Origin: Sinimarinibacterium flocculans
Lineage (GTDB): Bacteria; Pseudomonadota; Gammaproteobacteria; Nevskiales; Nevskiaceae
Reading direction: 5' to 3'
NCBI RefSeq assembly: GCF_003201205.1
Contig: NZ_QICN01000001.1
Coordinates: 434,001 to 498,000, forward strand
DNA length: 64,000 nt
The number at the start of each line of letters is the position of its first letter. Within the stretch, counting starts at the first letter, position 1. Shown here in pieces: positions 7,185 to 16,345 of this stretch. The position numbers and the translations under genes were made by a program. A model generated the notes under the pieces. That model ran no database searches and was not told the origin of the DNA. It was given only the letters and a program-made list of their open reading frames with translations.

Positions 7185-8675
7185 ATGAACAAGAACATCC
7201 TGTTGATGGTGGACGTGGTCTCCAACGAGAAGGGCGTCGAGAAAGACCTGATCTTCGAGGCGCTGGAAGCTGCGCTCGCGTCCGCCGGCAAGGAGCAGTA
7301 CGGCGACGAGTCCGACCTGCGCGTCGCGATCGATCGCGAGACCGGCGACTACGAGACGTTCCAGCGCTGGACGGTGCTCGAGGACGACAGCGAGGAATTC
7401 GAGTACCCGGAACGGCAGATCAAGCTGTCGTATGCGGTCAAGCAGAAGGAAGATGCCCAGCCTGGCGACGTGCTCGAGCACAAGGTCGATTCCGTCGACT
7501 TCGGCCGCATCGGAGCCCAGAAGGCCAAGCAGGTCATCGTGCAGAAGGTGCGCGAGGCCGAGCGTGCGCAGGTGGTCGAGGCCTATCAGGATCGGGTCGG
7601 CGAGCTGATCACCGGGCAGGTCAAGCGTCTGGAGCGCGGCAGCGTCATCGTCGACCTGGGCGGCAACGCCGAGGCGATCATCCTGCGCGACCAGCTGATC
7701 CCGCGCGAGCCGGTCCGGCCGGGCGATCGCATTCGCGGCTACCTGTACGAGGTGAGCCCGCAGGCGCGCGGGCCGCAGCTGTTCCTGTCGCGCACGTCGC
7801 CCCAGTTCCTGATGGAACTGTTCAAGCTCGAGGTGCCCGAGATCGCCCAGGGCCTGATCGAGCTCAAGGGCGCGGCCCGTGACCCCGGGTTGCGCGCGAA
7901 GATCGCGGTGCAGGCCAAGGACAAGCGCATCGATCCGGTCGGCGCCTGCGTCGGCATGCGCGGTTCGCGTGTGCAAAGCGTCTCCAACGAGCTCGCCGGC
8001 GAGCGCGTCGACATCGTGCCGTGGGACGAGAACATCGCGCAGTTCGTCATCAACGCGATGGCGCCCGCCGAGGTCGAGACCATCATCGTCGACGAGGAAT
8101 CGCACTCGATGACGATCGGTGTCTCCGAGGAGAAGCTGGCGCAGGCCATCGGCCGCGGCGGCCAGAACGTTCGCCTGGCTTCGGAGCTGACCGGCTGGAT
8201 CCTCAACGTCATGACCTCGGCCGATGCCGAGGCGAAGAAGGAAGAGGAGAACCAGTCGGTCCTGCAGGGCTTCATGGAGGCGCTGGACGTCGACGAGGAG
8301 GTCGCGACCGTACTCGTGCAGGAAGGCTTCACGACGCTCGAGGAAGTGGCCTACGTGCCGACGCAGGAACTGCTCAAGATCGAGGAGTTCGACGAGGCCA
8401 TCGTCGAGGAACTGCGCAACCGCGCCCGCGACGTGCTCCTGACCAAGGCGATCGCCAAGGCGGAGCAGCGCGCGCACGCGCAGCCGGCCGACGACCTGCT
8501 GGCGGTCGAGGGTGTCGACGAGGACACGGCCTACCAGCTGGCGGAAGTCGGCATCGGCGATTGCACGGCGCTTGCCGATCTGGCGACCGACGAGCTGATC
8601 GAGCTGCTTCCGGATTTCGGTGAGGAGCGCGCATCGGCGCTGATCATGGCGGCGCGTGCCAAGGCCTACGCCTGA
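7185..8675 (+). CDS. nusA: Transcription termination/antitermination factor NusA
   Basis: RNA polymerase-binding elongation factor that modulates pausing, termination and antitermination. The 496-residue order is: N-terminal RNAP-binding domain (about 1-125), S1 domain (GQVKRLERGSVIVDLGGNAEA, about 135-200), KH1 and KH2 (DPVGACVGMRGSRVQSVS, then AIGRGGQNVRLAS), and two C-terminal acidic repeats (about 365-425 and 440-495), which is the gammaproteobacterial form. The ATG at 7185 aligns with E. coli NusA (MNK...) and has GAGAG 9 bases upstream; an in-frame GTG at 7179 is possible. Confidence 0.97.
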   Translation: MNKNILLMVDVVSNEKGVEKDLIFEALEAALASAGKEQYGDESDLRVAIDRETGDYETFQRWTVLEDDSEEFEYPERQIKLSYAVKQKEDAQPGDVLEHKVDSVDFGRIGAQKAKQVIVQKVREAERAQVVEAYQDRVGELITGQVKRLERGSVIVDLGGNAEAIILRDQLIPREPVRPGDRIRGYLYEVSPQARGPQLFLSRTSPQFLMELFKLEVPEIAQGLIELKGAARDPGLRAKIAVQAKDKRIDPVGACVGMRGSRVQSVSNELAGERVDIVPWDENIAQFVINAMAPAEVETIIVDEESHSMTIGVSEEKLAQAIGRGGQNVRLASELTGWILNVMTSADAEAKKEEENQSVLQGFMEALDVDEEVATVLVQEGFTTLEEVAYVPTQELLKIEEFDEAIVEELRNRARDVLLTKAIAKAEQRAHAQPADDLLAVEGVDEDTAYQLAEVGIGDCTALADLATDELIELLPDFGEERASALIMAARAKAYA

Positions 8676-8713
8676 ACCGTGGACTGAAGAGCGTCTGCTC
8701 GGGAAGGAACTGA

Positions 8714-11329
8714 ATGTCAACGGTAACCGTACAAGACTTCGCTAAGGAACTCGGCCGGCCGGTCGACGAGCTGCTGTCCCAGTTCAAGGAGGCCGGCGTC
8801 GCCGTCACCAAGGCCGATGCTTCGGTCACGGCCGAGGACAAGGTGGCACTGCTGAGCTATCTGCAGCAGAAGACCCGCAGCACTTCCGGCGCCGAACCGC
8901 GCCGCATCACGCTGAAGCGCCGCGAGACGACGGAACTGAAGCTTGGCGGCAGCCGCGGCGCGCCGGCCAAGACCGTCAGCATCGAGGTGCGCAAGAAGCG
9001 GACGTACGTCAAGCGCGAGGAGCCCGAGGCCCAGGACCCCGAGGCACTGCGCGAGGCCGAGGAAGCGGCCGCACGCGTCGAGGCCGAGCGCGAGCTTGCC
9101 GCACGTGCGGCAGCCGAGGCCGAGGCACGCCGGCATCAGGAAGAGGCGGAGCGCAAGCTCAAGGAAGAGGAAGCCGAGCGTCAGCGCACCGAGGCCGAGG
9201 CTGCGGCCAAGCACGCCGAGCAGGAGCACACGCGCCTGCTGCAGGAGGACCCGCTGTATCGTGCGAAGTGGGAGGCCGAGCAGGCCCGCGTGCGGGCATC
9301 GGAGAATGTCCGGCGTGCCGCCGAAGCCGCGCGCACGATGGCCGCGGCTCCGACTCCGCCGCCGGGTGTTGCGCCCGGTGCCGCGCCTGCGGCGGCCAAG
9401 CGCGCCGGCGGGCGTGACCGCGGTGCCGCCAAGGGGCGCTCCGAGCTGCATCTGGCCGAGGGCAAGAGCGGCCGCCGCGAACGCAAGACCAAGAAGCCGT
9501 CGGGGCGGGTGCGCGTGGAGAACGTGCACGTGTTCGAGAAGCCGGTGGCGCCGATCGTTCGCGAGGTCGAGGTGCCGGAGGCGATCACCGTCGGCGAGCT
9601 GGCCAATCGCATGGCGGTCAAGGCCACGGAACTCATCAAGGTCATGATGCGCAACGGCGTCATGGCCACCATCAACCAGACGCTCGATCAGGACACGGCG
9701 GCCCTGATGGTCGAGGAGCTGGGGCACAAGGCGCGCATGGTCAAGGCCAGCGATGCCGAGGACAAGCTCGAGCAGGCGGTGTCGGGCGAGCAGGCCGACG
9801 TCGAGACCGAGCCGCGTCCGCCGGTCGTGACCATCATGGGCCACGTCGACCACGGCAAGACCTCGCTGCTCGACTACATCCGCAAGACCAAGGTCGCCGC
9901 CGGCGAAGCCGGTGGCATCACGCAGCACATCGGCGCCTATCACGTCGAGACCGACAAGGGCATCGTGACGTTTCTCGATACGCCGGGTCACGCGGCGTTC
10001 ACGAGAATGCGTGCGCGCGGTGCGCAGATCACCGACATCGTCGTACTGGTCGTGGCGGCCGACGACGGTGTCATGCCGCAGACGCGCGAAGCGATTCAGC
10101 ATGCCAAGGCGGCCGGTGCGCCGATCGTCGTGGCGATCACCAAGGTCGACAAGCCCGAGGCCGACATCGACCGCGTCAAGACCGAGCTGACCAAGGAAGA
10201 GATCGTGCCCGAGGACTGGGGTGGCGACATCCAGGTCGTCGGCGTGTCGGCGTTCTCCGGCGAGGGCGTGGACGCCCTGCTCGACGCGATTCTCGTCCAG
10301 GCGGAGATCCTCGAGCTCAAGGCGCCGATCGAGGCACTGGCGCGTGGCAACATTCTCGAATCGTCGATCGAGAAGGGCCGCGGCCCGGTGGCGACCGTGC
10401 TGGTTCGCGCCGGCACGCTCAAGCAGGGCGACGTCGTGCTGTCCGGCCCGCACTTCGGCCGCGTCCGTGCGATGTTCGACGAGGCCGGCAAGCCTGTGAA
10501 GCAGGCCGGTCCGTCGATTCCGGTGCAGATCCTCGGTCTGTCCGGTGCGCCGGATGCCGGTGACGACGTGGTCGTCGTGGCCGACGAGCGCAGCGCGCGC
10601 GAGCTGGCACAGCTGCGCGAACAGAAGCTGCGCGAGCAGAAGCTGGCGCAGTCGCAGGCGCTGCGCATGGACCAGGTCTTCGCGAAGATGGGCGAGGGCG
10701 AGGTCAAGCAGCTCAACCTGATGATCAAGGCCGACGTGCAGGGTTCTGCCGAGGCAATCGCCGACGCGCTGCGCAAGATCCCGAGCGAAGAGGTCAAGGT
10801 CAACGTGCTGTCGTCGGGCATCGGCGGCATCAGCGAGTCCGACGTCGATCTGGCGCTCGCCTCCAAGGCCACGATCATCGGCTTCTCCGTCCGTGCCGAT
10901 GCCGGCGCGCGCAAGCGCATCCAGGACACCGGCGTCGACGTCCGTTACTACTCGATCATCTACGACATCCTCGACGATGTTCGCGATGCGGTCGCCGGCT
11001 TGCTCGGTACCGAGACGCGCGAGCAGATCGTGGGTATCGCCCAGGTGCGCGACGTGTTCCGCAGCTCGAAGCTCGGCGCGATCGCCGGCTGCCTGGTGAT
11101 CGAAGGCTCGGTGCAGAAGAGTCTGCCGATCCGCGTGCTGCGCAACCAGACGGTGATCTACGAGGGCGTGCTCGAGTCCCTGCGCCGCTTCAAGGACGAC
11201 GTGGCGAAGGTCGAGGCCGGCACCGAATGCGGCATCGGCGTCAAGGACTACAACGACGTCAAGGTCGGCGACCAGATCGAGTGCTTCCAGCGTGTGGAGG
11301 TGCGGCGCACGGTATCGGCAGCCGCCTGA
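8714..11329 (+). CDS. infB: Translation initiation factor IF-2
   Basis: GTPase that brings fMet-tRNA to the 30S subunit and promotes subunit joining. 871 residues: an IF2_N module ([20 protein letters not shown]), a long charged Ala/Glu/Arg-rich linker (about 80-280) with coiled-coil character, a second IF2_N module ([20 protein letters not shown]), then the G domain with G1 GHVDHGKT (about 376-383) and G3 DTPGHA, domain II, and the C-terminal tRNA-binding domain. The G4 motif reads TKVD rather than NKxD. The start at 8714 is preceded by GGAAGGA. Confidence 0.97.
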   Translation: MSTVTVQDFAKELGRPVDELLSQFKEAGVAVTKADASVTAEDKVALLSYLQQKTRSTSGAEPRRITLKRRETTELKLGGSRGAPAKTVSIEVRKKRTYVKREEPEAQDPEALREAEEAAARVEAERELAARAAAEAEARRHQEEAERKLKEEEAERQRTEAEAAAKHAEQEHTRLLQEDPLYRAKWEAEQARVRASENVRRAAEAARTMAAAPTPPPGVAPGAAPAAAKRAGGRDRGAAKGRSELHLAEGKSGRRERKTKKPSGRVRVENVHVFEKPVAPIVREVEVPEAITVGELANRMAVKATELIKVMMRNGVMATINQTLDQDTAALMVEELGHKARMVKASDAEDKLEQAVSGEQADVETEPRPPVVTIMGHVDHGKTSLLDYIRKTKVAAGEAGGITQHIGAYHVETDKGIVTFLDTPGHAAFTRMRARGAQITDIVVLVVAADDGVMPQTREAIQHAKAAGAPIVVAITKVDKPEADIDRVKTELTKEEIVPEDWGGDIQVVGVSAFSGEGVDALLDAILVQAEILELKAPIEALARGNILESSIEKGRGPVATVLVRAGTLKQGDVVLSGPHFGRVRAMFDEAGKPVKQAGPSIPVQILGLSGAPDAGDDVVVVADERSARELAQLREQKLREQKLAQSQALRMDQVFAKMGEGEVKQLNLMIKADVQGSAEAIADALRKIPSEEVKVNVLSSGIGGISESDVDLALASKATIIGFSVRADAGARKRIQDTGVDVRYYSIIYDILDDVRDAVAGLLGTETREQIVGIAQVRDVFRSSKLGAIAGCLVIEGSVQKSLPIRVLRNQTVIYEGVLESLRRFKDDVAKVEAGTECGIGVKDYNDVKVGDQIECFQRVEVRRTVSAAA

Positions 11330-11352
11330 TGCCGTCGTCCGCCTGACGCGTC

Positions 11353-11727
11353 GTGCGAGACTTTCCGCGCCGGCTGCGCCTGAACACCCAGCTTCAGGCC
11401 GAGCTGGCGATGCTGATCCGCGAGTCCCTGTCCGACCCACGCGTGGCGGGGGCGACGATCACCTCGGTCGACGTGTCGCCGGATCTTCGCAACGCCCGCA
11501 TCCGCGTCAGCCTGCTCGCGGACGATGCGCGCCTGTCCGTCGCCGTCGCCGGTCTCAATCATGCGGCCGGCAAGCTGCGCAGCGCGCTGGCCCAGCGCCT
11601 CAAACTGCGGCGCGTCCCGGAGCTGCGCTTCGTCGCCGACGTGGAATTGCGGCAGGCCGAGCGGGTCAGCGCGCTGATCCACGACGCCGTCCGTCGCGAC
11701 GCCGACAAGGCCGGGCGCGACAGCTGA
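11353..11727 (+). CDS. rbfA: 30S ribosome-binding factor RbfA
   Basis: Small KH-like 16S rRNA maturation factor of 124 residues. It shows the family pattern: DPRVAGATITSVDVSPDLRNARIRVS, then LNHAAGKLRSALAQRLKLRRVPELRFVAD. Translation must begin at GTG 11353, because an in-frame stop lies three codons upstream and there is no earlier start; no clear Shine-Dalgarno sequence. It lies 23 bases after infB and 13 bases before truB within the operon. Confidence 0.93.
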   Translation: MRDFPRRLRLNTQLQAELAMLIRESLSDPRVAGATITSVDVSPDLRNARIRVSLLADDARLSVAVAGLNHAAGKLRSALAQRLKLRRVPELRFVADVELRQAERVSALIHDAVRRDADKAGRDS

Positions 11728-11740
11728 TCCCCATGCGGTC

Positions 11741-12673
11741 ATGAGCAAGCCACGGCGCCCGCGTCGACGCGTCGACGGCATCCTGTTGCTGGACAAACCG
11801 GTCGGCCTGAGTTCGAACGCGGCCTTGCAGGATGTCCGCCGGCTGTTCGGAGCCGACAAGGCCGGGCATACCGGCAGCCTCGACCCGCTGGCCAGCGGCG
11901 TGCTGCCGATCTGCCTCGGCGAGGCGACGAAACTCTCGGGCGTTCTGCTCGATGCCGACAAGTGCTACGTCGCCGAGGCACGCCTGGGATTGCGCACGGC
12001 GACCGGCGACGTCGAGGGCGAGGTGATCGAGACCGGGCCGGTACCGGGGATCGATGCGCTGCGGCAGGCCGCGACGCGGATGACCGGACGCATCACCCAG
12101 GTGCCGCCGATGTATTCCGCGCTCAAGCACGAAGGGCAGCGGCTGTATGCGCTCGCGCGCCAGGGGATCGAGGTCGAGCGGGCGCCGCGCGAGGTACGGA
12201 TTCACGCCCTTGAGGTCACGCCGCTCCCCGAGTCCGATCGCGTGCTGGTGCGGGCGCAATGCTCCAAGGGGACTTACATCCGCACTCTGGTGGAGGATCT
12301 GGCCCGCGCTGCCGGCGGTTGTGCGCATCTGGCCGCACTGAGGCGCACGGCGGTGGCCCCGTTCGAGGGGCTGCCGATGCACACCCTCGACGAGCTGCAG
12401 GAGCGGGCGGCGCAGGGCGGAACCGCGGCGCTCGATGCGCTGCTGCTCGCACCGGCGGCGGGTCTGTCGAACTGGCCGCGGGTGCAGGTGGCTGAGGAAA
12501 CTGCGGCGCGCCTGGCGCGCGGGCAGGCTGTCGGCCTCGGTGACACTGCGGCGCCGGGGCGCTGCGCGGTCACCGACGACGCAGGCCGCCTGCTGGGCCT
12601 GGGCGAGGTTGACGAGCGTGGCAGCCTGAGGCCGCGCCGTTGGCTGCTGCCGAATGCCGCTGACGGCTTGTGA
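11741..12673 (+). CDS. truB: tRNA pseudouridine-55 synthase TruB
   Basis: Converts U55 in the T loop of tRNAs to pseudouridine. 310 residues with the N-terminal GILLLDKPVGLSSN, the catalytic-aspartate segment GHTGSLDPLASGVLPIC, KCYVAEARLG, and the RNA-binding YIRTLVEDLA motif. A C-terminal PUA-like domain follows (about 245-305). Length is typical. It follows rbfA and precedes rpsO, the standard gammaproteobacterial order. Confidence 0.96.
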   Translation: MSKPRRPRRRVDGILLLDKPVGLSSNAALQDVRRLFGADKAGHTGSLDPLASGVLPICLGEATKLSGVLLDADKCYVAEARLGLRTATGDVEGEVIETGPVPGIDALRQAATRMTGRITQVPPMYSALKHEGQRLYALARQGIEVERAPREVRIHALEVTPLPESDRVLVRAQCSKGTYIRTLVEDLARAAGGCAHLAALRRTAVAPFEGLPMHTLDELQERAAQGGTAALDALLLAPAAGLSNWPRVQVAEETAARLARGQAVGLGDTAAPGRCAVTDDAGRLLGLGEVDERGSLRPRRWLLPNAADGL

Positions 12674-12697
12674 TTGCCCTGTGGAAAAAGCTAATAT
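12668..12697 (+). promoter_or_regulatory. Candidate rpsO promoter
   Basis: TTGTGA (12668-12673) and TAATAT (12692-12697), spaced by 18 bases, lie in a short AT-rich stretch that overlaps the truB stop codon and precedes rpsO. The marked local drop in GC content supports a promoter here, as for rpsO in E. coli. Confidence 0.45.
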
Positions 12698-12747
12698 ATT
12701 GGGCTTTGTAAAGACCAAATACATTCGAGTTTTCGGAGTTTGCAGCA

Positions 12748-13017
12748 ATGACCGTGACCGCTGAACGCAAGTCGGACGTCGTCAAGAAGTTCGCCCGCAG
12801 CAACCAGGACACCGGCTCGCCGGAAGTGCAGGTGGCCCTGCTGACCGAGCGCATCAAGGCGCTGGGCCCGCACTTCGACCAGCACAAGAAGGACAACCAC
12901 TCCCGTCGCGGCCTGCTGAAGATGGTCAACCAGCGTCGTCAGATGCTCGACTATCTCAAGCGCAAGGACGAAACGCGCTACACCAAGCTGATTGCGGAAC
13001 TGGGTCTGCGTCGCTGA
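12748..13017 (+). CDS. rpsO: 30S ribosomal protein S15
   Basis: 89-residue four-helix protein that binds 16S rRNA and bridges to the 50S subunit. The signatures [16 protein letters not shown] and [22 protein letters not shown] are diagnostic, and the length equals the family norm. The 74-base leader after truB is AT-rich and could host S15 autoregulatory structure, as known in E. coli, but a pseudoknot was not demonstrated here. Followed by a strong terminator and then pnp. Confidence 0.98.
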   Translation: MTVTAERKSDVVKKFARSNQDTGSPEVQVALLTERIKALGPHFDQHKKDNHSRRGLLKMVNQRRQMLDYLKRKDETRYTKLIAELGLRR

Positions 13018-13054
13018 TCCCTCCCAGACGTTGTCGGCCGCCATTGCATTCAAG

Positions 13055-13093
13055 CCCCCGGTCGTGAAACCACAGGTTTCACCGGGGGTTTTT
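13055..13093 (+). terminator. Rho-independent terminator after rpsO
   Basis: CCCCCGG (13055-13061) pairs with CCGGGGG (13082-13088), and the inner arms TGAAACC/GGTTTCA extend the stem past a small bulge. A TTTTT run follows. It separates rpsO from pnp. Confidence 0.92.
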
Positions 13094-13272
13094 GCTTTGC
13101 CGGCAGCGACGGCAGCACCGCAGGACCCGCGTCGTCAACGACAGCGGGCCAGCGGCATCGCAACAGGGCCCGGGGCATCTCGTCCTCGCCGCGGGCCACG
13201 CCAATATCCGACGGATGTCCGCGAGCGCGCGATGCGTGCACCGATCCGCCGCCAACCGTGAGAACAATACCC

Positions 13273-15378
13273 ATGGCCGTTCCCGCCACACCCGCCACAC
13301 CGATCCGCAAGACCTTCCGCTACGGCAGCCGCGACGTCACCATCGAAACCGGCGCCATCGCGCGCCAGGCCAGCGGTGCGGTCACCGTCACGGTCGACGA
13401 GACCGTGGTGCTGGTTACCGTCGTTGCCCGCAAGGATGCCAAGCCGGACCAGGACTTCTTTCCGCTGACGGTCGACTACCTCGAGAAGTTCTACGCCGGC
13501 GGCCGCATCCCCGGCGGCTTCTTCAAGCGCGAGGGACGCCCGACGGAGAAGGAGACCCTCACCAGCCGCCTGATCGACCGGCCGATCCGCCCGCTGTTCC
13601 CGGACGGCTTCTACAACGAGATCCAGATCATCGCGCAGGTGATGTCGCTGAACCCGGAGGTCGACGGCGAGATCCCGGCGATGATCGGTGCCTCGGCGGC
13701 GCTGGCGCTGTCCGGCGTTCCGTTCGCGGGGCCCATCGGTGCCGCCAAGGTCGGTTACAAGAACGGCAACTACATCCTCAATCCTTCCAAGAGCGAGCTG
13801 GCCGACTCCGAGCTCGAGCTCGTGGTTGCCGGGACCAAGGATGCGGTGCTGATGGTCGAGTCCGAGGCCAAGATGCTGCCGGAGCCGGTCATGCTTGGCG
13901 CCGTGCTGTTCGGCCACGAGCAGATGCAGGCCGCCATCCAGGCGATCAACGAGCTGGCCGCCGAGGCCGGCAAGCCGAAGTGGGAGTGGACGGCGCCGGA
14001 TCGCAGCGCGGTCAAGGCCTTCGTCGCCCAGTTCGAGGGCGCGATCACCGAGGCCTACGGGCACACCGACAAGCAGACGCGCTACGGCAAGCTGGACGAG
14101 GTCGCCAAGCAGGCCAAGGCTGCCCGTCCGGCCGACGCGCCGTTCACCGACAACCATATCAAGGCGGAACTCGACGAGCTCAAGGCCAAGATCGTGCGCA
14201 ACCGCATCCTCGACGGTGCGCCGCGCATCGACGGTCGCGACCGCGAGACGGTGCGTCCGCTGGCCATCAGCACCGGTGTGATGCCGCGTGCCCACGGTTC
14301 GGCGCTGTTCACGCGCGGCGAGACGCAGGCCATCGCGATCACGACGCTGGGCACCGGCAAGGACTACCAGATCATCGACGCGATCGACGGCGAGACCCAC
14401 GATCACTTCCTGTTCCACTACAACTTCCCGCCGTACTGCGTGGGCGAGACCGGGCGTGTGAACATGCCCAAGCGCCGCGAAGTCGGCCACGGCCGCCTCG
14501 CCAAGCGCGGTGTCGCGGCGGTGATGCCGGACCTCGACAAGGAATTCCCGTACGTCGTGCGCGTGGTTTCGGAGATCACCGAGTCCAACGGCTCGTCGTC
14601 GATGGCTTCGGTCTGCGGCGCCTGCCTGTCGCTGATGGACGCCGGTGTGCCGATCAAGGCGCCGGTGGCCGGTGTCGCGATGGGCCTGATTCTCGAGGGT
14701 TCGCGCTGGGCCGTGCTGACGGACATCCTCGGTGACGAGGACCACCTCGGCGACATGGACTTCAAGGTCGCCGGCACCGAAGGCGGCGTCACGGCGCTGC
14801 AGATGGACATCAAGGTGGCCGGCATCAGCGGCGAGATCATGGCGCAGGCGCTCACGCAGGCGAAGGCCGCGCGTCTGCACATCCTCAAGCAGATGAACGA
14901 GGTGCTGGCGACGCCGCGCAGCAACCTGTCGCCGTATGCGCCGCAGATCACGACGATCAAGATCCACCCGGACAAGATCCGCGAAGTGATCGGCAAGGGC
15001 GGCTCGACCATCCAGGCGATCACGCGCGAGACCGGCACGTCGATCGACATCAGCGACGACGGCACGATCAAGATCGCCGCGGTCGACGGCAAGGCGGCGG
15101 AGGCGGCGATCAACCGCATCCAGACGCTGACCCGCGACGTCGAGGTCGGCGCGATCTACGAGGGCAAGGTCGCCAAGATCATGGACTTCGGCGCCTTCGT
15201 CACGATTGCCCCGGGCAAGGACGGCCTCGTGCACATCTCGCAGCTCGCCGACAAGCGCGTCGAGAAGGTCGAGGACGTGGTCAAGGAAGGGCAGGAAGTC
15301 CGCGTCAAGGTGCTCGAAGTCAGCCGCGACGGCAAGATCCGCCTGTCGATGAAGGCGGTCGACGTCGAAGCTGCATGA
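13273..15378 (+). CDS. pnp: Polyribonucleotide nucleotidyltransferase (PNPase)
   Basis: Phosphorolytic 3'-5' exoribonuclease and degradosome component. About 701 residues: two RNase PH-like domains (first: [20 protein letters not shown]; second: [16 protein letters not shown], then [14 protein letters not shown]), a KH domain ([20 protein letters not shown], about 555-610) and an S1 domain ([20 protein letters not shown], about 620-690). The ATG at 13273 is preferred over an in-frame GTG at 13258 by alignment of the N-terminus with other PNPases; neither has a strong Shine-Dalgarno sequence. The 3' flank carries an 11-bp perfect palindrome and other hairpins. Confidence 0.97.
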   Translation: MAVPATPATPIRKTFRYGSRDVTIETGAIARQASGAVTVTVDETVVLVTVVARKDAKPDQDFFPLTVDYLEKFYAGGRIPGGFFKREGRPTEKETLTSRLIDRPIRPLFPDGFYNEIQIIAQVMSLNPEVDGEIPAMIGASAALALSGVPFAGPIGAAKVGYKNGNYILNPSKSELADSELELVVAGTKDAVLMVESEAKMLPEPVMLGAVLFGHEQMQAAIQAINELAAEAGKPKWEWTAPDRSAVKAFVAQFEGAITEAYGHTDKQTRYGKLDEVAKQAKAARPADAPFTDNHIKAELDELKAKIVRNRILDGAPRIDGRDRETVRPLAISTGVMPRAHGSALFTRGETQAIAITTLGTGKDYQIIDAIDGETHDHFLFHYNFPPYCVGETGRVNMPKRREVGHGRLAKRGVAAVMPDLDKEFPYVVRVVSEITESNGSSSMASVCGACLSLMDAGVPIKAPVAGVAMGLILEGSRWAVLTDILGDEDHLGDMDFKVAGTEGGVTALQMDIKVAGISGEIMAQALTQAKAARLHILKQMNEVLATPRSNLSPYAPQITTIKIHPDKIREVIGKGGSTIQAITRETGTSIDISDDGTIKIAAVDGKAAEAAINRIQTLTRDVEVGAIYEGKVAKIMDFGAFVTIAPGKDGLVHISQLADKRVEKVEDVVKEGQEVRVKVLEVSRDGKIRLSMKAVDVEAA

Positions 15379-15394
15379 ACTTTGGTTGAACGGA

Positions 15395-15419
15395 GCCGGA
15401 TTCTGCGTCAGAATCCGGC
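15395..15419. repeat. Perfect inverted repeat in the pnp 3' flank
   Basis: 11-base arms GCCGGATTCTG and CAGAATCCGGC around a CGT loop, 16 bases after the pnp stop. No T run follows on the plus strand, so it looks like an RNA-stabilising or processing hairpin rather than a terminator. Confidence 0.7.
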
Positions 15420-15504
15420 CCCACCAACATAGCGCCTCCGGTGTCAGCACCGAGCACCGGGGTGGTCTTTCTGGGGAGATCGGAGCAGCCCGCACGTACG
15501 GGCG

Positions 15505-15534
15505 AAAAAAGAAGCCCCCTGGGATACAGGGGGC
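15505..15534 (-). terminator. Rho-independent terminator, minus strand
   Basis: Read on the minus strand, GCCCCCTG and CAGGGGGC form a perfect 8-bp stem with a 5-base loop, followed by TTCTTTTTT. It would end the candidate small RNA and any transcript running out of phaR. Confidence 0.88.
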
Positions 15535-15580
15535 AAGGTGCGAGAAAGGCGCGAGGCCTTTCTGGAGGAGACCTTCCTGA

Positions 15581-15611
15581 CCCGGCACGCCACCCGGCCT
15601 GCCGGGTTTTT
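15581..15611 (+). terminator. Terminator for pnp, plus strand
   Basis: CCCGGCA (15581-15587) pairs with TGCCGGG (15600-15606) and is followed by TTTTT. The same bases, read on the other strand, form the 5' hairpin of the candidate small RNA. Confidence 0.65.
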
Positions 15612-15635
15612 CGTTGCCGCGTCATGTTGCAGTGC

Positions 15636-15664
15636 AGTATAGGGATGGCTGACTGTGAAGTCAA
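15636..15664 (-). promoter_or_regulatory. Strong sigma-70-type promoter of the candidate small RNA
   Basis: On the minus strand TTGACT (15659-15664) and TATACT (15636-15641) each match consensus at five of six positions and are separated by exactly 17 bases. An A/T block at 15678-15702, about 50-75 bases upstream of the predicted start, could act as a distal UP element. Confidence 0.82.
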
Positions 15665-15767
15665 CAAACCGGCCTCATTTATAAAATATTATAAAACAGG
15701 CACTTATCTGTGACTTCGGGCCGATTTGTGACGCGAACGTCACTTCGCCGTTGCAACGCTCGCGCGA

Positions 15768-16286
15768 TCAGCGCGCTTGATCCGCGTCCTCGGCTCCCGC
15801 GTCGATACCCGCGCGGCGCTTGATCGACTTGGCGCGCGACGACAGGTTGCGCAGGAACTCGGCGCGGACGGAACGCCAGATCGGTACCTGCCGTTCGGCG
15901 ATGTCGACGAGGCTCTGGATCGGTTGCGGTGCCTGACCGAGCAGGCCCCGCAACTGCTCGGTGAACTGGTGTTGCTGCTGCTGGAACAGCTGGGCCGACA
16001 ATTCCAGATAGCGGCCGATGCTGTTCTGCATCGGGTCACCGTAGTAGCGGATGATGAATTCGAGCAGGTCGGTCGTGAAGATCGGATCGCCGCCTTCTTC
16101 CTGCTCCGCGATCACCTGCAGCAGGATGCTGCGGGTGATGTCGTCGCCGGTGCGCTTGTCCTCGACCCGGAACGGGATGTGTTCGAGGACCAGCTTGCGA
16201 ATCTCTTCGAGCGTGATGTACCGGCTGATGTGGGTGTCGTACAGACGCCGGTTCGGATACTTCTTGATGACGCGTGATTCGCTCAT
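15768..16286 (-). CDS. phaR: Polyhydroxyalkanoate synthesis repressor PhaR
   Basis: Regulator of polyhydroxyalkanoate granule genes that binds both DNA and polymer. The N-terminal PHB/PHA accumulation regulator DNA-binding domain is unmistakable: RVIKKYPNRRLYDTHISRYI, then TLEEIRKLVLE. It is followed by the PHB_acc domain (GDPIFTTDLLEFIIRYYGDPMQNS) and a glutamine-rich helix. 172 residues from ATG 16286; an upstream GTG at 16316 would add 10 residues. No phaC/phaA/phaB or phasin gene is in the window. Confidence 0.9.
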   Translation of the reverse strand: MSESRVIKKYPNRRLYDTHISRYITLEEIRKLVLEHIPFRVEDKRTGDDITRSILLQVIAEQEEGGDPIFTTDLLEFIIRYYGDPMQNSIGRYLELSAQLFQQQQHQFTEQLRGLLGQAPQPIQSLVDIAERQVPIWRSVRAEFLRNLSSRAKSIKRRAGIDAGAEDADQAR

Positions 16287-16345
16287 GTCGACAGGGTCTT
16301 GGGGCTGATGTTGCACTGCGTTTGCTGCATAGCATCATGCCAGAC

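Larger units (their letters stand above)
15505..15629 (-). ncRNA. Candidate small RNA, about 125 nt
   Basis: A complete transcription unit is visible on the minus strand: promoter (15636-15664), predicted start near 15628, and a canonical terminator ending at 15505. The RNA would fold as a 5' stem CCCGGCA/TGCCGGG, a weakly structured stretch containing TCTCCTCC (complementary to Shine-Dalgarno sequences), a second stem AGAAAGGC/GCCTTTCT, and the terminator stem. An ATG at 15625 has no ribosome-binding site, so a peptide role is unlikely. It does not match 4.5S RNA, tmRNA or RNase P that I can recognise. It is antisense to the pnp 3' flank. Identity and targets are unknown. Confidence 0.7.
15379..15767. 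other. Structured intergenic region between pnp and phaR
   Basis: 389 bases without a protein gene, packed with inverted repeats: 15395-15419 (11-bp stem), CCGGTG/CACCGG at 15438-15460, the minus-strand terminator and small RNA annotated separately, and a plus-strand terminator at 15581-15611. A sharply AT-rich block lies at 15678-15702. I found no credible coding sequence in it. Confidence 0.7.

Noticed and set aside
8717-11440. A 907-codon open frame on the minus strand opposite infB
   Set aside because: Low-complexity His/Leu/Arg/Asp composition without domains; it is a by-product of GC-rich codon use in infB.
13135-15588. An 817-codon open frame on the minus strand opposite pnp, overlapping the sRNA
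   Set aside because: Same artefact; composition is repetitive and pnp on the plus strand is unambiguous.
15505-15625. A possible short peptide beginning at ATG 15625 inside the candidate small RNA
   Set aside because: No ribosome-binding site, arginine/proline-rich composition, and it would have no stop before the terminator hairpin.
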